Numbered from the stretch's first letter, positions 8,146-18,714 are shown. The stretch: 64,000 nt of DNA from Desemzia sp. RIT 804 (GCF_016892605.1 NZ_JAFEMV010000001.1:310001-374000); one strand, 5' to 3'. Notes: generated by a model from the sequence alone, not told the origin. Numbers and translations are program-made.

Positions 8146-9252
8146 GTGAAAGTAAAAAAAATACTGATGGTACTGTGGCCATTTTTACTGCTTTTGTCAG
8201 TAGAAACCCTGTTGCTGTTTACTACAGTCGACTTAGCTCCTTACTCTTTCACCTTTACTTTCTTATCCTTTTTTATATTTGTATGGATTCAAATCATTCT
8301 TCATGAAGCAGGACACTTAGTTTTGGGGTGGGCTACAGGCTACCGATTTTTGTCTTATCGGATTTTTAGTTTTGTGATAGTAAAAGAAAACGGGAAACTT
8401 GTTTTTAAACGACAAGCTATCAATGAAGCTGTTGCTCAGTGCTTGATGGTCCCTCATAAGGAATGGCAAACCACTCATTATCCATATAAGCTGTATCTTA
8501 GTGGAGGAATTCTCTTCAATGCAGTCTTTTCGTTCAGTGCGCTGTTCCTGCTTAACAATGAGATCATTCCAGCCGTTCAAGTTATCCTGTTCAGCGGAAT
8601 CGGTTTGTTTCTTGTTTTTTCAAACGCTATACCAAAACAAATGAATGATGGAGCAATCCTAAAGAAATGCAGGGGAAATCCAGCTTATCGACAAATGATG
8701 TACCGTCAATTGCGCACCATATATTATTTAACGGAAACCCGTACTTTAAAGAATCTGCCGCCGGAATCCTTTGAATTATCTAAAGACGTTTCGTTAAGCG
8801 ACCCTTTTTCGTTGTATGTGATGCGACTAGAATACTACAAGTACTTGGAACAGTTTCAATTTGATAAAGCCGCAAACATTTTAGATAAACAGTGGCAAAT
8901 AAAAGAGGATTTGACTCCTATGGATAGACTAATGGTCCAAGCAGAAAAATTGTTTTGTTTGAGTATTCAGCAACTGTCGATTGAAGAAGCAAAAAGACTG
9001 TATCATCAAACCGAAATGCAACTGATTCAAAAATATGAACAAATCACCTTCAAGCGTATTTTTACGACTTATTTTCTTTATGTAGAAAATGACCCAGCTA
9101 AAGCTCTCACGTGGGCTAAAGCAGGATTGCTATTAGGGAATTCTGATATTTTTGACAATAGTTTGCAAGTGGAACTAAATGTCTTAGAATGGTTGCAACA
9201 AAAAGCTCAAACTAAACTAGAACAACAAATTGTTCATGAAGAACGTTATTAA
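8146..9252 (+). CDS. Membrane zinc protease-like protein (M50-type motifs)
   Basis: This 368-residue protein starts with two hydrophobic segments (about 6-27 and 35-52) leading into HEAGH (53-57), an HExxH zinc motif inside the membrane, as in site-2 (M50) proteases. A second motif NAIPKQMNDG (160-169) resembles the N-x2-P-x4-DG signature that supplies the third zinc ligand. Two further hydrophobic segments lie at about 114-158. The last 190 residues are soluble and helical, possibly TPR-like. The GTG start has AGGAAG 7 bases upstream and lies 23 bp after gshF, so the two may be cotranscribed. Substrate unknown; a bacteriocin-related or signalling role would be speculation. Confidence 0.75.
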   Translation: MKVKKILMVLWPFLLLLSVETLLLFTTVDLAPYSFTFTFLSFFIFVWIQIILHEAGHLVLGWATGYRFLSYRIFSFVIVKENGKLVFKRQAINEAVAQCLMVPHKEWQTTHYPYKLYLSGGILFNAVFSFSALFLLNNEIIPAVQVILFSGIGLFLVFSNAIPKQMNDGAILKKCRGNPAYRQMMYRQLRTIYYLTETRTLKNLPPESFELSKDVSLSDPFSLYVMRLEYYKYLEQFQFDKAANILDKQWQIKEDLTPMDRLMVQAEKLFCLSIQQLSIEEAKRLYHQTEMQLIQKYEQITFKRIFTTYFLYVENDPAKALTWAKAGLLLGNSDIFDNSLQVELNVLEWLQQKAQTKLEQQIVHEERY

Positions 9253-9277
9253 GAGGCTAACATTCTCTTTTACGAAG

Positions 9278-9306
9278 TTGTTCTATGAAGTAATTAGTGG
9301 TACAAT
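9278..9306 (+). promoter_or_regulatory. Promoter of the cysteine desulfurase gene
   Basis: TTGTTC (9278-9283), 17-bp spacer, TACAAT (9301-9306), 34 bp before the start codon. Confidence 0.6.
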
Positions 9307-9340
9307 TTGGTGACAAATAATAAGTGAATGAGAGGATAAC

Positions 9341-10489
9341 ATGGAAAAAATTTATTTAGATCATGCAGCTACCAGTCCGGTTCATCCTGAAGTAGCTGAA
9401 GTAACCTACGAAATGATGAAAGCACATTTTGGTAATGCTTCAAGCATTCATGGTTTCGGACGCGACAGTAGAAGAATATTAGATCAATCCAGAATTATTT
9501 TTGCAAAAAGCATTGGAGCAAAACCAAATGAGATTATTATCACGAGTGGTGGAACAGAAAGCGATAATACAGCGATTATGGAAACAGCGATTTCTAGAAA
9601 AGAAGAAGGCATGCATTTGATCACGACAGCAATCGAACATCATGCTGTTTTGAGGCCAATGGAGCATTTGGAAACATTAGGATTTGAAGTAACGTATTTG
9701 CCGGTTGATGAAACTGGTCGAGTAAATCCAGAAGACGTAAGAACCGCATTACGTCCAGATACGATATTGGTGTCGATCATGTATGGAAACAACGAAGTGG
9801 GTACTTTGATGGATATCTCAGCTATTGGCGAAATTATTCAAGAAAGTGAAACTAAGGCCTATTTCCATACGGATGCAGTACAAGCTTATGGTTCCGAAGA
9901 TATCGACGTTAAACTCGACCACATCGATTTATTGTCTGTGTCAGCGCATAAAATCAATGGATCTAAAGGAATTGGCTTTTTGTACGTTAGCGACAGCATT
10001 CATTTACCTAGTTTTATGCTAGGGGGCGAACAAGAACAAAAACGCCGTGCAGGAACAGAAAATATCCCAGGTATTGCTGGCTTCAAAAAAGCTGTTGAGA
10101 TCATGTTGTCGCAAAGAGAAGAACGCAAGCAGTTTCATCAAGAATTGCGGGCTTACTTGATGAAACAACTAGACGAAAGCGGCATAGACTATGACTTGAA
10201 TGGTTCTTCTGAACATCATTTATCACATATCATCAATATATGGATCAAGAGTGTTTGCTCTGAACAATTGTTGATGAGCTTAGATTTAGTAGGAATTGCT
10301 TTATCTGCCGGTTCCGCTTGTACAGCTGGAAATATTGATCCCAGCCATGTCTTGGGTGCGATGTACGGTGAAGATAGTCCGCGTATCAGTGAGTCTATCC
10401 GGATTAGTTTTGGATTAGGAACAACTAAAGAACAACTGGACATTCTTATGGAAGAACTTGTCAAAAGTGTTGCACGTCTAAAAAAATAA
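9341..10489 (+). CDS. Cysteine desulfurase (IscS/NifS family, YrvO-like)
   Basis: A PLP enzyme that takes sulfur from cysteine as an enzyme-bound persulfide. The 382 residues include the N-terminal YLDHAATSP, the PLP-binding lysine K204 in SAHKINGSKG, and the persulfide cysteine C327 in GSACTAGN. This short active-site loop is of the IscS type. Position upstream of mnmA suggests it delivers sulfur for 2-thiouridine in tRNA, as YrvO does in Bacillus subtilis, rather than serving Fe-S assembly directly. DUF1831 follows after 88 bp, an association typical of Lactobacillales. Confidence 0.95.
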   Translation: MEKIYLDHAATSPVHPEVAEVTYEMMKAHFGNASSIHGFGRDSRRILDQSRIIFAKSIGAKPNEIIITSGGTESDNTAIMETAISRKEEGMHLITTAIEHHAVLRPMEHLETLGFEVTYLPVDETGRVNPEDVRTALRPDTILVSIMYGNNEVGTLMDISAIGEIIQESETKAYFHTDAVQAYGSEDIDVKLDHIDLLSVSAHKINGSKGIGFLYVSDSIHLPSFMLGGEQEQKRRAGTENIPGIAGFKKAVEIMLSQREERKQFHQELRAYLMKQLDESGIDYDLNGSSEHHLSHIINIWIKSVCSEQLLMSLDLVGIALSAGSACTAGNIDPSHVLGAMYGEDSPRISESIRISFGLGTTKEQLDILMEELVKSVARLKK

Positions 10490-10577
10490 CTTAATTCGCC
10501 TACGAGAATGTGCTATAGTTAAGGAGAAAAGGCTTTACAGTGATAAGTCTTAACACGATAATAAAGGTGGTAGTCAA

Positions 10578-10913
10578 ATGGCATTTTTAGAAAAAGATAA
10601 ATTAGACGGCGCAGCAGATATGTATCGGATGAGTGAAACTGTAAAAAAATATACTTTACGAGATAACGGGTTCGAACAATCAAAGAATGGCCACTTTCAA
10701 TTTAGCCGTGATCTAGAAATCGGGTCACCAAAAAGTCCTAAATTAAAAATGACAGTTGCTGGCGATTTAAAGACCTTCAAAATGTCAGCTGTAACTGCAA
10801 ATGGTTTACGTTCTGTGAACTTATACAAAGGCGATGCCTTTAAAGAAGCACAAGAACGAGCAGGATATATTTTGACTGGTTTTGTCGAAAGCGGCATATT
10901 AGAAAAAGTGTAA
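10578..10913 (+). CDS. DUF1831 family protein
   Basis: A 111-residue protein with the pattern of DUF1831 (MAFLEKDKLDGAADMYRMS at the N-terminus), a small family of Lactobacillales that usually sits next to a cysteine desulfurase. No catalytic motif, membrane segment or cysteine is visible. A GGTGG ribosome-binding site precedes the ATG. The association suggests a part in sulfur transfer or its control, but this is inferred only from neighbourhood. A terminator follows. Confidence 0.88.
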   Translation: MAFLEKDKLDGAADMYRMSETVKKYTLRDNGFEQSKNGHFQFSRDLEIGSPKSPKLKMTVAGDLKTFKMSAVTANGLRSVNLYKGDAFKEAQERAGYILTGFVESGILEKV

Positions 10914-10916
10914 TTT

Positions 10917-10968
10917 TAAAACGCCTAGAACATACCGATTAAACTCGGCAGTGTTCTAGACGTTTTTT
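10917..10968 (+). terminator. Terminator after the DUF1831 gene
   Basis: AAAACGCCTAGAACA and TGTTCTAGACGTTTT pair with one mismatch, an inner CCGA/TCGG adds to the stem, and a T-run follows. It may also serve the convergent glycosyltransferase gene. Confidence 0.85.
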
Positions 10969-10985
10969 ATATAGGCAAAAGGTTG

Positions 10986-11951
10986 TCATTCAGTAAATTT
11001 ATTTTTGTAAAACATATCCCAATAAATCTTGCCTAGTCCGATATTTCTACGAGTGATCATAGCGCATCTTTTTAAATCACTGTCTTGAAGATCAGATAGA
11101 TCATAGTGGCTTAGGTATTTTCTGAGATTAGTGATGAGTGGATCATGCACATTTTCTACTGTTACTAAGAGGAATAAAGACGATAGTATTAAATGAGCAT
11201 AATAGTCTTTGAGAAGTTGAGTATCGATTGAAGGATCTTGTGCTAATAAATCAATCGCTTTTTTTAGTGCTTTTAGACCAGTTAATTTGCCTTTATTTTT
11301 AAGGACACTGATAGGCAAGTGCTGACTCAGATAATAATGGTAGTGGGGAGGCGGGCTGTATACAATCGTTTGGCTTTTGAAAAAGCATTGCATAGCGACC
11401 AACAGATCTTCGTAGTAATCGACCTCTTCATCGAATCGAATAGTAGGATAAGAATGAAACAACTCCAACTTATACAATTTATTACATAAGAAACCATGAA
11501 CTCTCGTTTGAGCTAAGCAAAGTTGAATCGCTTCATTTTTTGACATCAATCTTGTTTCGATAGGTCCGGGAACAATAAACAATTCGGAAATTGTGTCTTC
11601 ATAATACCTGCAAGTAACTATGTCTCCTTTGTAAGCTTCAATACTCACCACCAGCTCTTCCATCATCTCTGCATTGATCCAGTCAACAGCGTTGACAAAA
11701 CAGACATATTCACCCAAAGCTTGTGAGAGACCGGTGTTTTTAGTAGCAGAAAGACTTTTGCTCTCAGTATGGATCACTGTGAATCGGGGATCGTTTTTAG
11801 CAAACTTGTCGCAAATATTCCCGCTTTGATCAACCGATCCATTATTGATCAAGATAATTTGTAAATTACGATAGGTTTGATTTCTAATACTATGCAAACA
11901 TTTAAGTAAAGACTTTTCGACATTTTGTACTGGGACAAGGATTGTAATCAT
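10986..11951 (-). CDS. Glycosyltransferase family 2-like protein with altered acidic motifs
   Basis: The fold is recognisable as a GT-A glycosyltransferase of family 2: N-terminal MITILVPVQNVEKSL, then the nucleotide-binding loop and the region before the acceptor domain. However, two normally acidic sites differ: the usual VDDGS reads INNGS (N36, N37) and the usual DSDDW reads NAVDW (87-91). The enzyme may thus be inactive, metal-independent or regulatory. The frame extends 8 codons further, but AGGAGG lies 7 bases before the ATG at 11951, giving 321 residues. There is no signal or membrane segment. It interrupts the cysteine desulfurase/mnmA neighbourhood on the opposite strand. Substrate unknown. 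Confidence 0.82.
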   Translation of the reverse strand: MITILVPVQNVEKSLLKCLHSIRNQTYRNLQIILINNGSVDQSGNICDKFAKNDPRFTVIHTESKSLSATKNTGLSQALGEYVCFVNAVDWINAEMMEELVVSIEAYKGDIVTCRYYEDTISELFIVPGPIETRLMSKNEAIQLCLAQTRVHGFLCNKLYKLELFHSYPTIRFDEEVDYYEDLLVAMQCFFKSQTIVYSPPPHYHYYLSQHLPISVLKNKGKLTGLKALKKAIDLLAQDPSIDTQLLKDYYAHLILSSLFLLVTVENVHDPLITNLRKYLSHYDLSDLQDSDLKRCAMITRRNIGLGKIYWDMFYKNKFTE

Positions 11952-12182
11952 ATTACTCCCTCCTAGCAACTCCACTTTTGGGACTAAGAAAAGGCTGTTT
12001 TAGAATGTAGAGATCTATAATGATGAAATAAGGGCAGAAACCATATAGAAAAATCTTTAGAATATAAATTCGGTAGAGGTATCTTTAGCTTAAGTTTACC
12101 GTTATCTCAGGTTTTGTCAATTATTCAGAATTTGAATAGAGGGGTCTGTTTGTTCATAAAATGAAGTTTTTATGAGCAAACC
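11952..12182. other. Intergenic region between the GT2 gene and mnmA
   Basis: AT-rich spacer between divergent genes. No open frame, long repeat or clear riboswitch is seen apart from the mnmA promoter that follows. Confidence 0.5.
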
Positions 12183-12210
12183 TTGCATTCTTATTAATAG
12201 TTAGTATAAT
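12183..12210 (+). promoter_or_regulatory. Promoter of mnmA
   Basis: TTGCAT (12183-12188), 16-bp spacer, TATAAT (12205-12210), leaving a leader of about 70 nt. Confidence 0.7.
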
Positions 12211-12269
12211 AGAACAGACTGGAAAAAAATACGACCTTCAAATCGTTAAGATTTTCAGAATCTATTTGA

Positions 12270-13409
<1,140 letters not shown>

Positions 13410-13420
13410 AAATGAATGAA

Positions 13421-13458
13421 AAAAAAGATTGGAACAGACCTGTTTCAATCTTTTTTTA
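13421..13458 (+). terminator. mnmA terminator
   Basis: AAAAAAGATTG-AACAG and TGTT-CAATCTTTTTTT form a stem with a T-run. A small open frame through it is not coding. Confidence 0.88.
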
Positions 13459-13470
13459 TGCGATAGTTTG

Positions 13471-13831
13471 TCAAATTAAGCGCAACACTTTTTCCATGAA
13501 CACCTCATGTGGTATTTCCCATTTTAAACATTTCCTTGGTAGATTGTTGATTAATGTTAGCTCTAAATCAATTTCCTGGGGAGTAACTCTATCAAAACTG
13601 GCCCCTTTTAAGGAAAGATTCTCGAAATAAACCGTTACTATTTTCATTGCTTCCTTTTTGCCAAGTTAAGTAGGGATCTGCAAAATAAACAGATATGTCT
13701 AATTCTGCTTCAACTATAGGGCTCCAGCTGATAGCAAATAAAGAAAGCAAGTCAAACATCTCCCTAAACAAGACTTTTTGGTCGGCTTTGGGGAGATGTT
13801 TTTGAGCAAATGAAACTATGAGTTGCCGCAT
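13471..13831 (-). pseudogene. IS30-family transposase remnant, frameshifted
   Basis: On the minus strand the frame encodes YFADPYLTWQKGSNENSNGL, the unmistakable DDE-region segment of IS30 transposases. It then hits a stop after LKRGQF. Shifting frame near 13615 restores the family's C-terminus (KGASFDRVTPQEIDLEL, then NNLPRKCLKWEIPHEVF). The N-terminal helix-turn-helix half is missing, and sequence upstream of about residue SPIVEAEL is not transposase-like. No terminal inverted repeats are seen. It is a decayed fragment beside the deaminase gene. Confidence 0.85.
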
Positions 13832-13906
13832 TCTTTTACTTTAAGAGGAAATCCATTTATTATTAAAGGGAGTAAGAAAAATCACTTAATTTTGAGGAGG
13901 AGAACA

Positions 13907-14362
13907 TTGGATCAATTAATGAAACGAGCAGTAGACTTAGCGTTGGAAAATGTCCAAGAAGGCGGCCGACCTTTTGGAGCAGTGTTGACAAAAGACGGTA
14001 AAATCATTGCAGAAGGAGTAAACGAATTACACAAAATACATGATGTCAGTGGACACGCTGAATTGTTGACCATTCGTCGAGCACAGCAAAGGCTAGAGAC
14101 ACATGACTTAACAGGTTACACGATGTACGCCAGCGGTGAACCTTGTTCGATGTGCATGACAGCGATGTACTTTGCGGGGATCAACAATTTGTATTATTGC
14201 CAATCGCTTGAAGAAACCATAAGTTATGGAATGAAGGATTCCGCGATAATTTATGATGAATTGAAAAAAGAGCGTTCGGAGCGAATGATGAACAGTCAAT
14301 ATCTGCCGCTTGAAGCTGGGCAAGAGAATCCGATGAAGTTGTGGCAAGAGAAAAATAAATAA
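13907..14362 (+). CDS. guaD: Guanine deaminase-like nucleoside/base deaminase
   Basis: A cytidine deaminase-fold zinc enzyme of 151 residues, closest in pattern to Bacillus GuaD, which deaminates guanine to xanthine. Zinc ligands are H50 in GHAE, with E52 as proton shuttle, and C80 and C83 in PCSMC. The open frame extends 28 codons further upstream, but that extension is not conserved. AGGAGG lies 6 bases before the TTG at 13907, which gives the expected N-terminus LMKRAVDLALENVQEGGRPFG. A tRNA adenosine deaminase (TadA) is less likely. It stands alone after the IS30 fragment. Confidence 0.85.
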   Translation: MDQLMKRAVDLALENVQEGGRPFGAVLTKDGKIIAEGVNELHKIHDVSGHAELLTIRRAQQRLETHDLTGYTMYASGEPCSMCMTAMYFAGINNLYYCQSLEETISYGMKDSAIIYDELKKERSERMMNSQYLPLEAGQENPMKLWQEKNK

Positions 14363-14741
14363 ATATTCATTTTTTTCACAAAGCCAACATAAGAGCTGTT
14401 CTTTTGATGGTTTTTTTGTCGGGAGTATGAAACCAATGACTGGAGAGATCTTTTTCGAAAACACCATGGCAACGAGAACATTTGAAAACAATAGGTTCAA
14501 TGATCTAGGGATCAGCTGTTTATGAAAATTCAAGAGTATTAACATTATTGCTTGAGTTATTGAAAGAACGAATCGATGAAGTATTGTGCAAATCGAAGAA
14601 TTAAGCAAAACAGGAAAGAAAACGGTTAAACAGTTTTTCGTTAGGAATGAAACAGCATTTAGGGATCGGAATGGCTAATTAGATTAGGTTGAAAAAACTG
14701 TACTTTTCTTTACGAAAATGTATTTTAATGGGAAATAATGC
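14363..14741. other. Intergenic region, possibly a decayed gene
   Basis: Short open stretches in shifting frames (for example SAVYENSRVLTLLLELLKE around 14517-14573) look like degraded coding sequence, but no family can be named. No RNA element is recognised. Confidence 0.35.
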
Positions 14742-14769
14742 TTGATTCTTAATTTAAACGTGGTAAAAT
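14742..14769 (+). promoter_or_regulatory. Promoter of pyruvate oxidase
   Basis: TTGATT (14742-14747), 16-bp spacer, TAAAAT (14764-14769), 46 bp before the start codon. Confidence 0.6.
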
Positions 14770-14815
14770 TGGTTTTGCATTTATTTTGTGAAAACAAACT
14801 GGGAGGATTTTTTAA

Positions 14816-16597
14816 ATGGAACATGGAAAAACTAAAGTTAGTACAGCTTCACTAAAAGTATTAGCAGGATGGGGAATAGACACAATTTATGGTATTCCTT
14901 CAGGAACTTTGGCTCCTTTAATGGAAGCTTTAGGCGAACAAGAAGAAACAGATATTAAATTCCTACAAGTAAAACATGAAGAAGTTGGAGCAATGGCAGC
15001 TGTAATGCAATGGAAATACGGCGGAAAATTAGGTGTTTGTGTTGGATCAGGTGGTCCTGGTGCTTCTCACTTAATCAACGGTCTTTACGATGCAGCTATG
15101 GATAATACACCAGTTTTAGCTATCTTAGGATCTCGCCCTCAAAGAGAATTAAACATGGATGCGTTCCAAGAATTGAACCAAAATCCAATGTTTGACCATA
15201 TCGCAGTATACAACCGTCGTGTTGCTTACGCTGAACAATTACCAAAATTGATCGACGACGCAATTCGTACTGCTATTTCTAAACGTGGAGTAGCTGTCTT
15301 AGAAGTACCTGGTGACTTCGGTTACCATGAAATTGCTAACGACGCATTCTACTCTTCAGGTCACAGCTACCGTGATTACGTTTCTTCTGCAATCAATGAA
15401 GCAGATATCAACGCAGCTGTTGAAGTATTAAACAATTCTAAACGTCCTGTAATCTATGCAGGTATCGGAACTATGGGACATGGTCCAGCTGTTCAAGAAT
15501 TATCTCGTAAATTAAAAGCTCCAGTTATCACAACTGGTAAAAACTTTGAAACTTTCGACTATGACTTTGAAGGTTTAACTGGTTCAACATACCGTGTTGG
15601 TTGGAAACCAGCTAACGAAGCTGTTAAAGAAGCAGATACAGTTCTTTTCGTTGGTTCAAACTTCCCATTTGCTGAAGTAGAAAATACTTTCGCAAACGTT
15701 GAAAACTTCATCCAAATTGACAACAACCCAACAATGCTTGGTAAACGTCATAATGCAGATGTTGCTATTCTTGGAGACGCTGGTGAAGCAGTTCATTCAT
15801 TACTTGAAAAAGTAGCCCCTGTTGAAGAATCAGCTTGGTGGACTGCTAACTTGAAAAACATTCAAAACTGGCGTGACTACATGACTAAGTTGGAAACAAA
15901 AGAAAATGGTGCGTTACAACTTTATCAAGTATACAATGCTATCAACAAATATGCTGACGAAGATGCAATCTATTCAATTGATGTTGGTAACTCAACTCAA
16001 ACATCTATCCGTCACTTACACATGACTCCTAAAAACATGTGGAGAACTTCTCCATTGTTTGCTTCTATGGGTATTGCACTTCCAGGCGGTATTGCTGCTA
16101 AGAACGTTTACCCTGAGCGTCAAGCATTTAACTTAATGGGTGACGGCGCGTTCTCTATGAACTACCAAGACGTTGTTACTAACGTACGTTACGATATGCC
16201 TGTTATCAACGTAGTATTCACTAACACTGAGTATGGATTCATCAAGAACAAATATGAAGATACAAACACAAATACTTTCGGTACTGAGTTTACTGATGTA
16301 GACTACGCTAAAATTGGTGAAGCACAAGGTGCTGTTGGTTTCACAGTAAGCCGTATCGAAGACATGGATCAAGTAATGGCTGATGCTGTTAAAGCTAACA
16401 AAGAAGGTAAAACAGTCGTAATCGATGCTAAGATCACAAAAGATCGTCCAATTCCAGTAGAAACATTGAAATTAGACACTGCATTGTATAGCGAAGAAGA
16501 AATCAAAGCTTACAAAGAAAAATATGAAGCTGAAGAATTAGTACCATTTAGCGAATTCTTAAAAGCTGAAGGTCTAGAATCTAAAGTATCTAAATAA
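14816..16597 (+). CDS. pox: Pyruvate oxidase
   Basis: A thiamine diphosphate- and FAD-dependent enzyme that converts pyruvate, phosphate and oxygen to acetyl phosphate, CO2 and hydrogen peroxide. The 593 residues fit Lactobacillales pyruvate oxidases. The ThDP-activating glutamate region [10 protein letters not shown] lies at 53-62, and the diphosphate/Mg motif [19 protein letters not shown] begins near 441, followed by [17 protein letters not shown] precedes the ATG. It is monocistronic with a strong terminator. Acetyl phosphate would feed AckA. Codon use looks strongly biased toward preferred codons, suggesting high expression. Confidence 0.95.
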   Translation: MEHGKTKVSTASLKVLAGWGIDTIYGIPSGTLAPLMEALGEQEETDIKFLQVKHEEVGAMAAVMQWKYGGKLGVCVGSGGPGASHLINGLYDAAMDNTPVLAILGSRPQRELNMDAFQELNQNPMFDHIAVYNRRVAYAEQLPKLIDDAIRTAISKRGVAVLEVPGDFGYHEIANDAFYSSGHSYRDYVSSAINEADINAAVEVLNNSKRPVIYAGIGTMGHGPAVQELSRKLKAPVITTGKNFETFDYDFEGLTGSTYRVGWKPANEAVKEADTVLFVGSNFPFAEVENTFANVENFIQIDNNPTMLGKRHNADVAILGDAGEAVHSLLEKVAPVEESAWWTANLKNIQNWRDYMTKLETKENGALQLYQVYNAINKYADEDAIYSIDVGNSTQTSIRHLHMTPKNMWRTSPLFASMGIALPGGIAAKNVYPERQAFNLMGDGAFSMNYQDVVTNVRYDMPVINVVFTNTEYGFIKNKYEDTNTNTFGTEFTDVDYAKIGEAQGAVGFTVSRIEDMDQVMADAVKANKEGKTVVIDAKITKDRPIPVETLKLDTALYSEEEIKAYKEKYEAEELVPFSEFLKAEGLESKVSK

Positions 16598-16639
16598 TTT
16601 TCTAATATACAACTTGTAGATTCACAAATAATAATTGAT

Positions 16640-16672
16640 TTAGGCTGGAGCGAATTTGCTTCAGCCTTTTTA
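16640..16672 (+). terminator. pox terminator
   Basis: GGCTGGAGC and GCTTCAGCC (one G-T pair) with loop GAATTT, followed by TTTTTATAT. Confidence 0.9.
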
Positions 16673-16680
16673 TATAGGGA

Positions 16681-16855
16681 CAGAAATTTCTTCCGGCCTA
16701 GTGGTTGCTTGGTGAGAGCCACGGGACCGCTTTGAGCCTGTAGTCTCAAAGCTTGAAATCTTCAAACTAAGCATAAACGCTAAAGCGCAATGCTTAGTAA
16801 TTCACATTTCATCCTTAGCATGGCTACAAGCAACCACAATTCCTACAGAAATTTC
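16681..16855. ncRNA. Multi-stem structured intergenic element, candidate RNA or repeat
   Basis: Both ends carry the direct repeat CAGAAATTTC (16681-16690 and 16846-16855). An outer helix pairs GTGGTTGCTTG (16701-16711) with CAAGCAACCAC (16827-16837). Inside are two further perfect hairpins: GCTTTGAG/CTCAAAGC (16729-16752), and CTAAGCAT/ATGCTTAG (16767-16797) with an inner CGCT/AGCG. This three-way-junction layout is not explained by the pox terminator before it. No promoter or protein is evident. It could be a non-coding RNA, or a dispersed structured repeat. Confidence 0.5.
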
Positions 16856-16975
16856 ATGTGTGTAAATATATTAAATTGGTCTTTAAATAAAGACTTGATG
16901 ATGAGAGCTTTAATTTTGTTCGTGTTGCCAAATTGATCGAATTTAAAAAAATATAAACATTTGTTCGCATTTTTT

Positions 16976-16984
16976 TGCTATAAT
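16976..16984 (+). promoter_or_regulatory. Extended -10 promoter upstream of hsdM
   Basis: TGCTATAAT fits an extended -10 element and would give a leader of about 125 nt for hsdM. Just upstream, AAACATTTGTTCG (16957-16969) resembles a LexA box with imperfect left half. Confidence 0.45.
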
Positions 16985-17115
16985 GAAAGGTAATTGCGCT
17001 TACGTTGTAGAAGAGCGATAGTTAATTATAGTATAGATTAAAGTTGAAATATGCTGAAGCATATTAAAGTTAAAAAAGAACAATAGAAAATGTTATAATA
17101 GGGAGATACATAATA

Positions 17116-18714
17116 ATGAGTGAAAATAATACAAAAACGCTGTACCAAGTTTTATGGAACTCAGCGGATATACTAAGATCGAAAATGGATGCAAATGAAT
17201 ACAAAAGTTATTTATTAGGATTAGTTTTTTATAAATATTTATCTGATAAGATGGTTTATTATTCATCAGTCCTATTAGAGGGGAAAACGGATGACTTACA
17301 AGTTGCTCAAAAATTTTATAAAGAAGCCTATGAAGATGAAAATACAAGAGAAGATTTACTAGAAGCATTGCAAGATGAATGTTCTTATACAATTAAACCA
17401 GGTATTACTTTTACATCATTGGTCAATGCTATTAATGATGGACGTTTTCAATTAGAAGATTTAGCGCAAGGTTTTCGTGATATTGAACAATCTAGTGAAA
17501 CATTTGAAAATATGTTTGAAGATGTTGATCTATATTCAAAAAAATTAGGAGCTACACCGCAGAAGCAAAACCAAACTATTGCTCAAGTGATGCAAGAGTT
17601 ATCCTCTTTGAATATGGCCGGTCATGCAGGAGATGTTTTAGGTGATGCGTATGAGTACTTGATCGGACAATTTGCCTCAGATTCTGGTAAAAAAGCAGGG
17701 GAATTTTATACACCTCAGCCAGTAGCAAAACTAATGACTCAAATTGTCTTGTATGGTAAAGAAAATCAGAAAGGTCTCTCAGTATATGATGCTACCATGG
17801 GTTCAGGTTCACTATTGCTAAACGTAAAAAAATATTCAAATGAACCAGGAACGATTTCTTACTTTGGTCAAGAATTGAATACGTCAACTTATAACTTAGC
17901 CCGAATGAATATGATTCTTCACGGCGTCCCGATAGAGCATCAGCACTTACATAATGCGGACACTTTAGATCAAGATTGGCCGACTGAAGAACCGACAAAC
18001 TTTGATGGAGTACTGATGAATCCACCATATTCTGCCAATTGGGCTGCAGATAAAGGCTTTTTGGATGACCCTCGTTTTTCGCAATATGGAGTGTTGGCAC
18101 CAAAATCTAAAGCTGATTTTGCTTTCTTGTTGCATGGTTTTTATCACTTGAAAGATACTGGGGTAATGGCTATTGTTCTTCCTCATGGAGTGTTATTTAG
18201 AGGAAATGCTGAAGGGAAAATTCGGAAGAAAATGTTAGAGAATGGCTCACTTGATACAGTGATTGGTTTACCATCAAATATATTCTTTAACACTTCAATA
18301 CCTACAACCGTAATCATCTTGAAGAAAAAACGGTCTACAAAAGATGTATTGTTTATTGACGCTTCTAAAGGATTTGACAAAGGGAAGAATCAAAATAATA
18401 TGACAGATGAGCACATTGATGCAATATTAGAAGCTTACATCAAACGAGAAAATAAAGATAAATTTTCTTATGTAGCATCATTTGATGAAATCGTAGAGAA
18501 TGATTTCAACTTAAATATCCCTCGATACGTTGACACTTTCGAAGAAGAGGAACCAATTAATATGGTTGATCTGGGGAAAGAGATTGTCGAACTAAATAAG
18601 GAAATTCGTAAATCAGAAAATGAATTCTTGGCTATGTTAGATGAACTAGCAGTCACAGAAGAATCTAAAGACATCATCGAAGCAACAAAGGCGGTGTTTC
18701 TAAATGAGCAATAA
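17116..18714 (+). CDS. hsdM: Type I restriction-modification system methyltransferase subunit
   Basis: HsdM, the N6-adenine methylase of a type I system, acts as M2S1 for modification and M2S1R2 for restriction. The 532 residues contain the N-terminal helical HsdM domain, the conserved FYTPQPVAKLM segment near 197, SAM motif I DATMGSGSLL (about 225-234), and the catalytic NPPY (301-304). All are intact, so it should be active. It overlaps hsdS by 11 bp, so the two are translated from one message. GGGAG precedes the ATG at a slightly long distance. Confidence 0.97.
   Translation: MSENNTKTLYQVLWNSADILRSKMDANEYKSYLLGLVFYKYLSDKMVYYSSVLLEGKTDDLQVAQKFYKEAYEDENTREDLLEALQDECSYTIKPGITFTSLVNAINDGRFQLEDLAQGFRDIEQSSETFENMFEDVDLYSKKLGATPQKQNQTIAQVMQELSSLNMAGHAGDVLGDAYEYLIGQFASDSGKKAGEFYTPQPVAKLMTQIVLYGKENQKGLSVYDATMGSGSLLLNVKKYSNEPGTISYFGQELNTSTYNLARMNMILHGVPIEHQHLHNADTLDQDWPTEEPTNFDGVLMNPPYSANWAADKGFLDDPRFSQYGVLAPKSKADFAFLLHGFYHLKDTGVMAIVLPHGVLFRGNAEGKIRKKMLENGSLDTVIGLPSNIFFNTSIPTTVIILKKKRSTKDVLFIDASKGFDKGKNQNNMTDEHIDAILEAYIKRENKDKFSYVASFDEIVENDFNLNIPRYVDTFEEEEPINMVDLGKEIVELNKEIRKSENEFLAMLDELAVTEESKDIIEATKAVFLNEQ

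Noticed and set aside
13412-13630. 72-codon open frame after mnmA
   Set aside because: It runs through the mnmA terminator and antisense to the IS30 transposase remnant, which explains its openness.
14108-14608. 166-codon minus-strand frame
   Set aside because: Antisense to the guaD-like gene; composition (many Leu, Phe, His) is typical of a shadow frame.
16510-16749. 79-codon minus-strand frame over the pox end
   Set aside because: It spans the pox coding end, its terminator and the structured element; no protein features.
17093-17098. TATAAT just before hsdM as its promoter
   Set aside because: It lies within 20 bp of the start codon and next to the ribosome-binding site, so the transcript would lack a leader.
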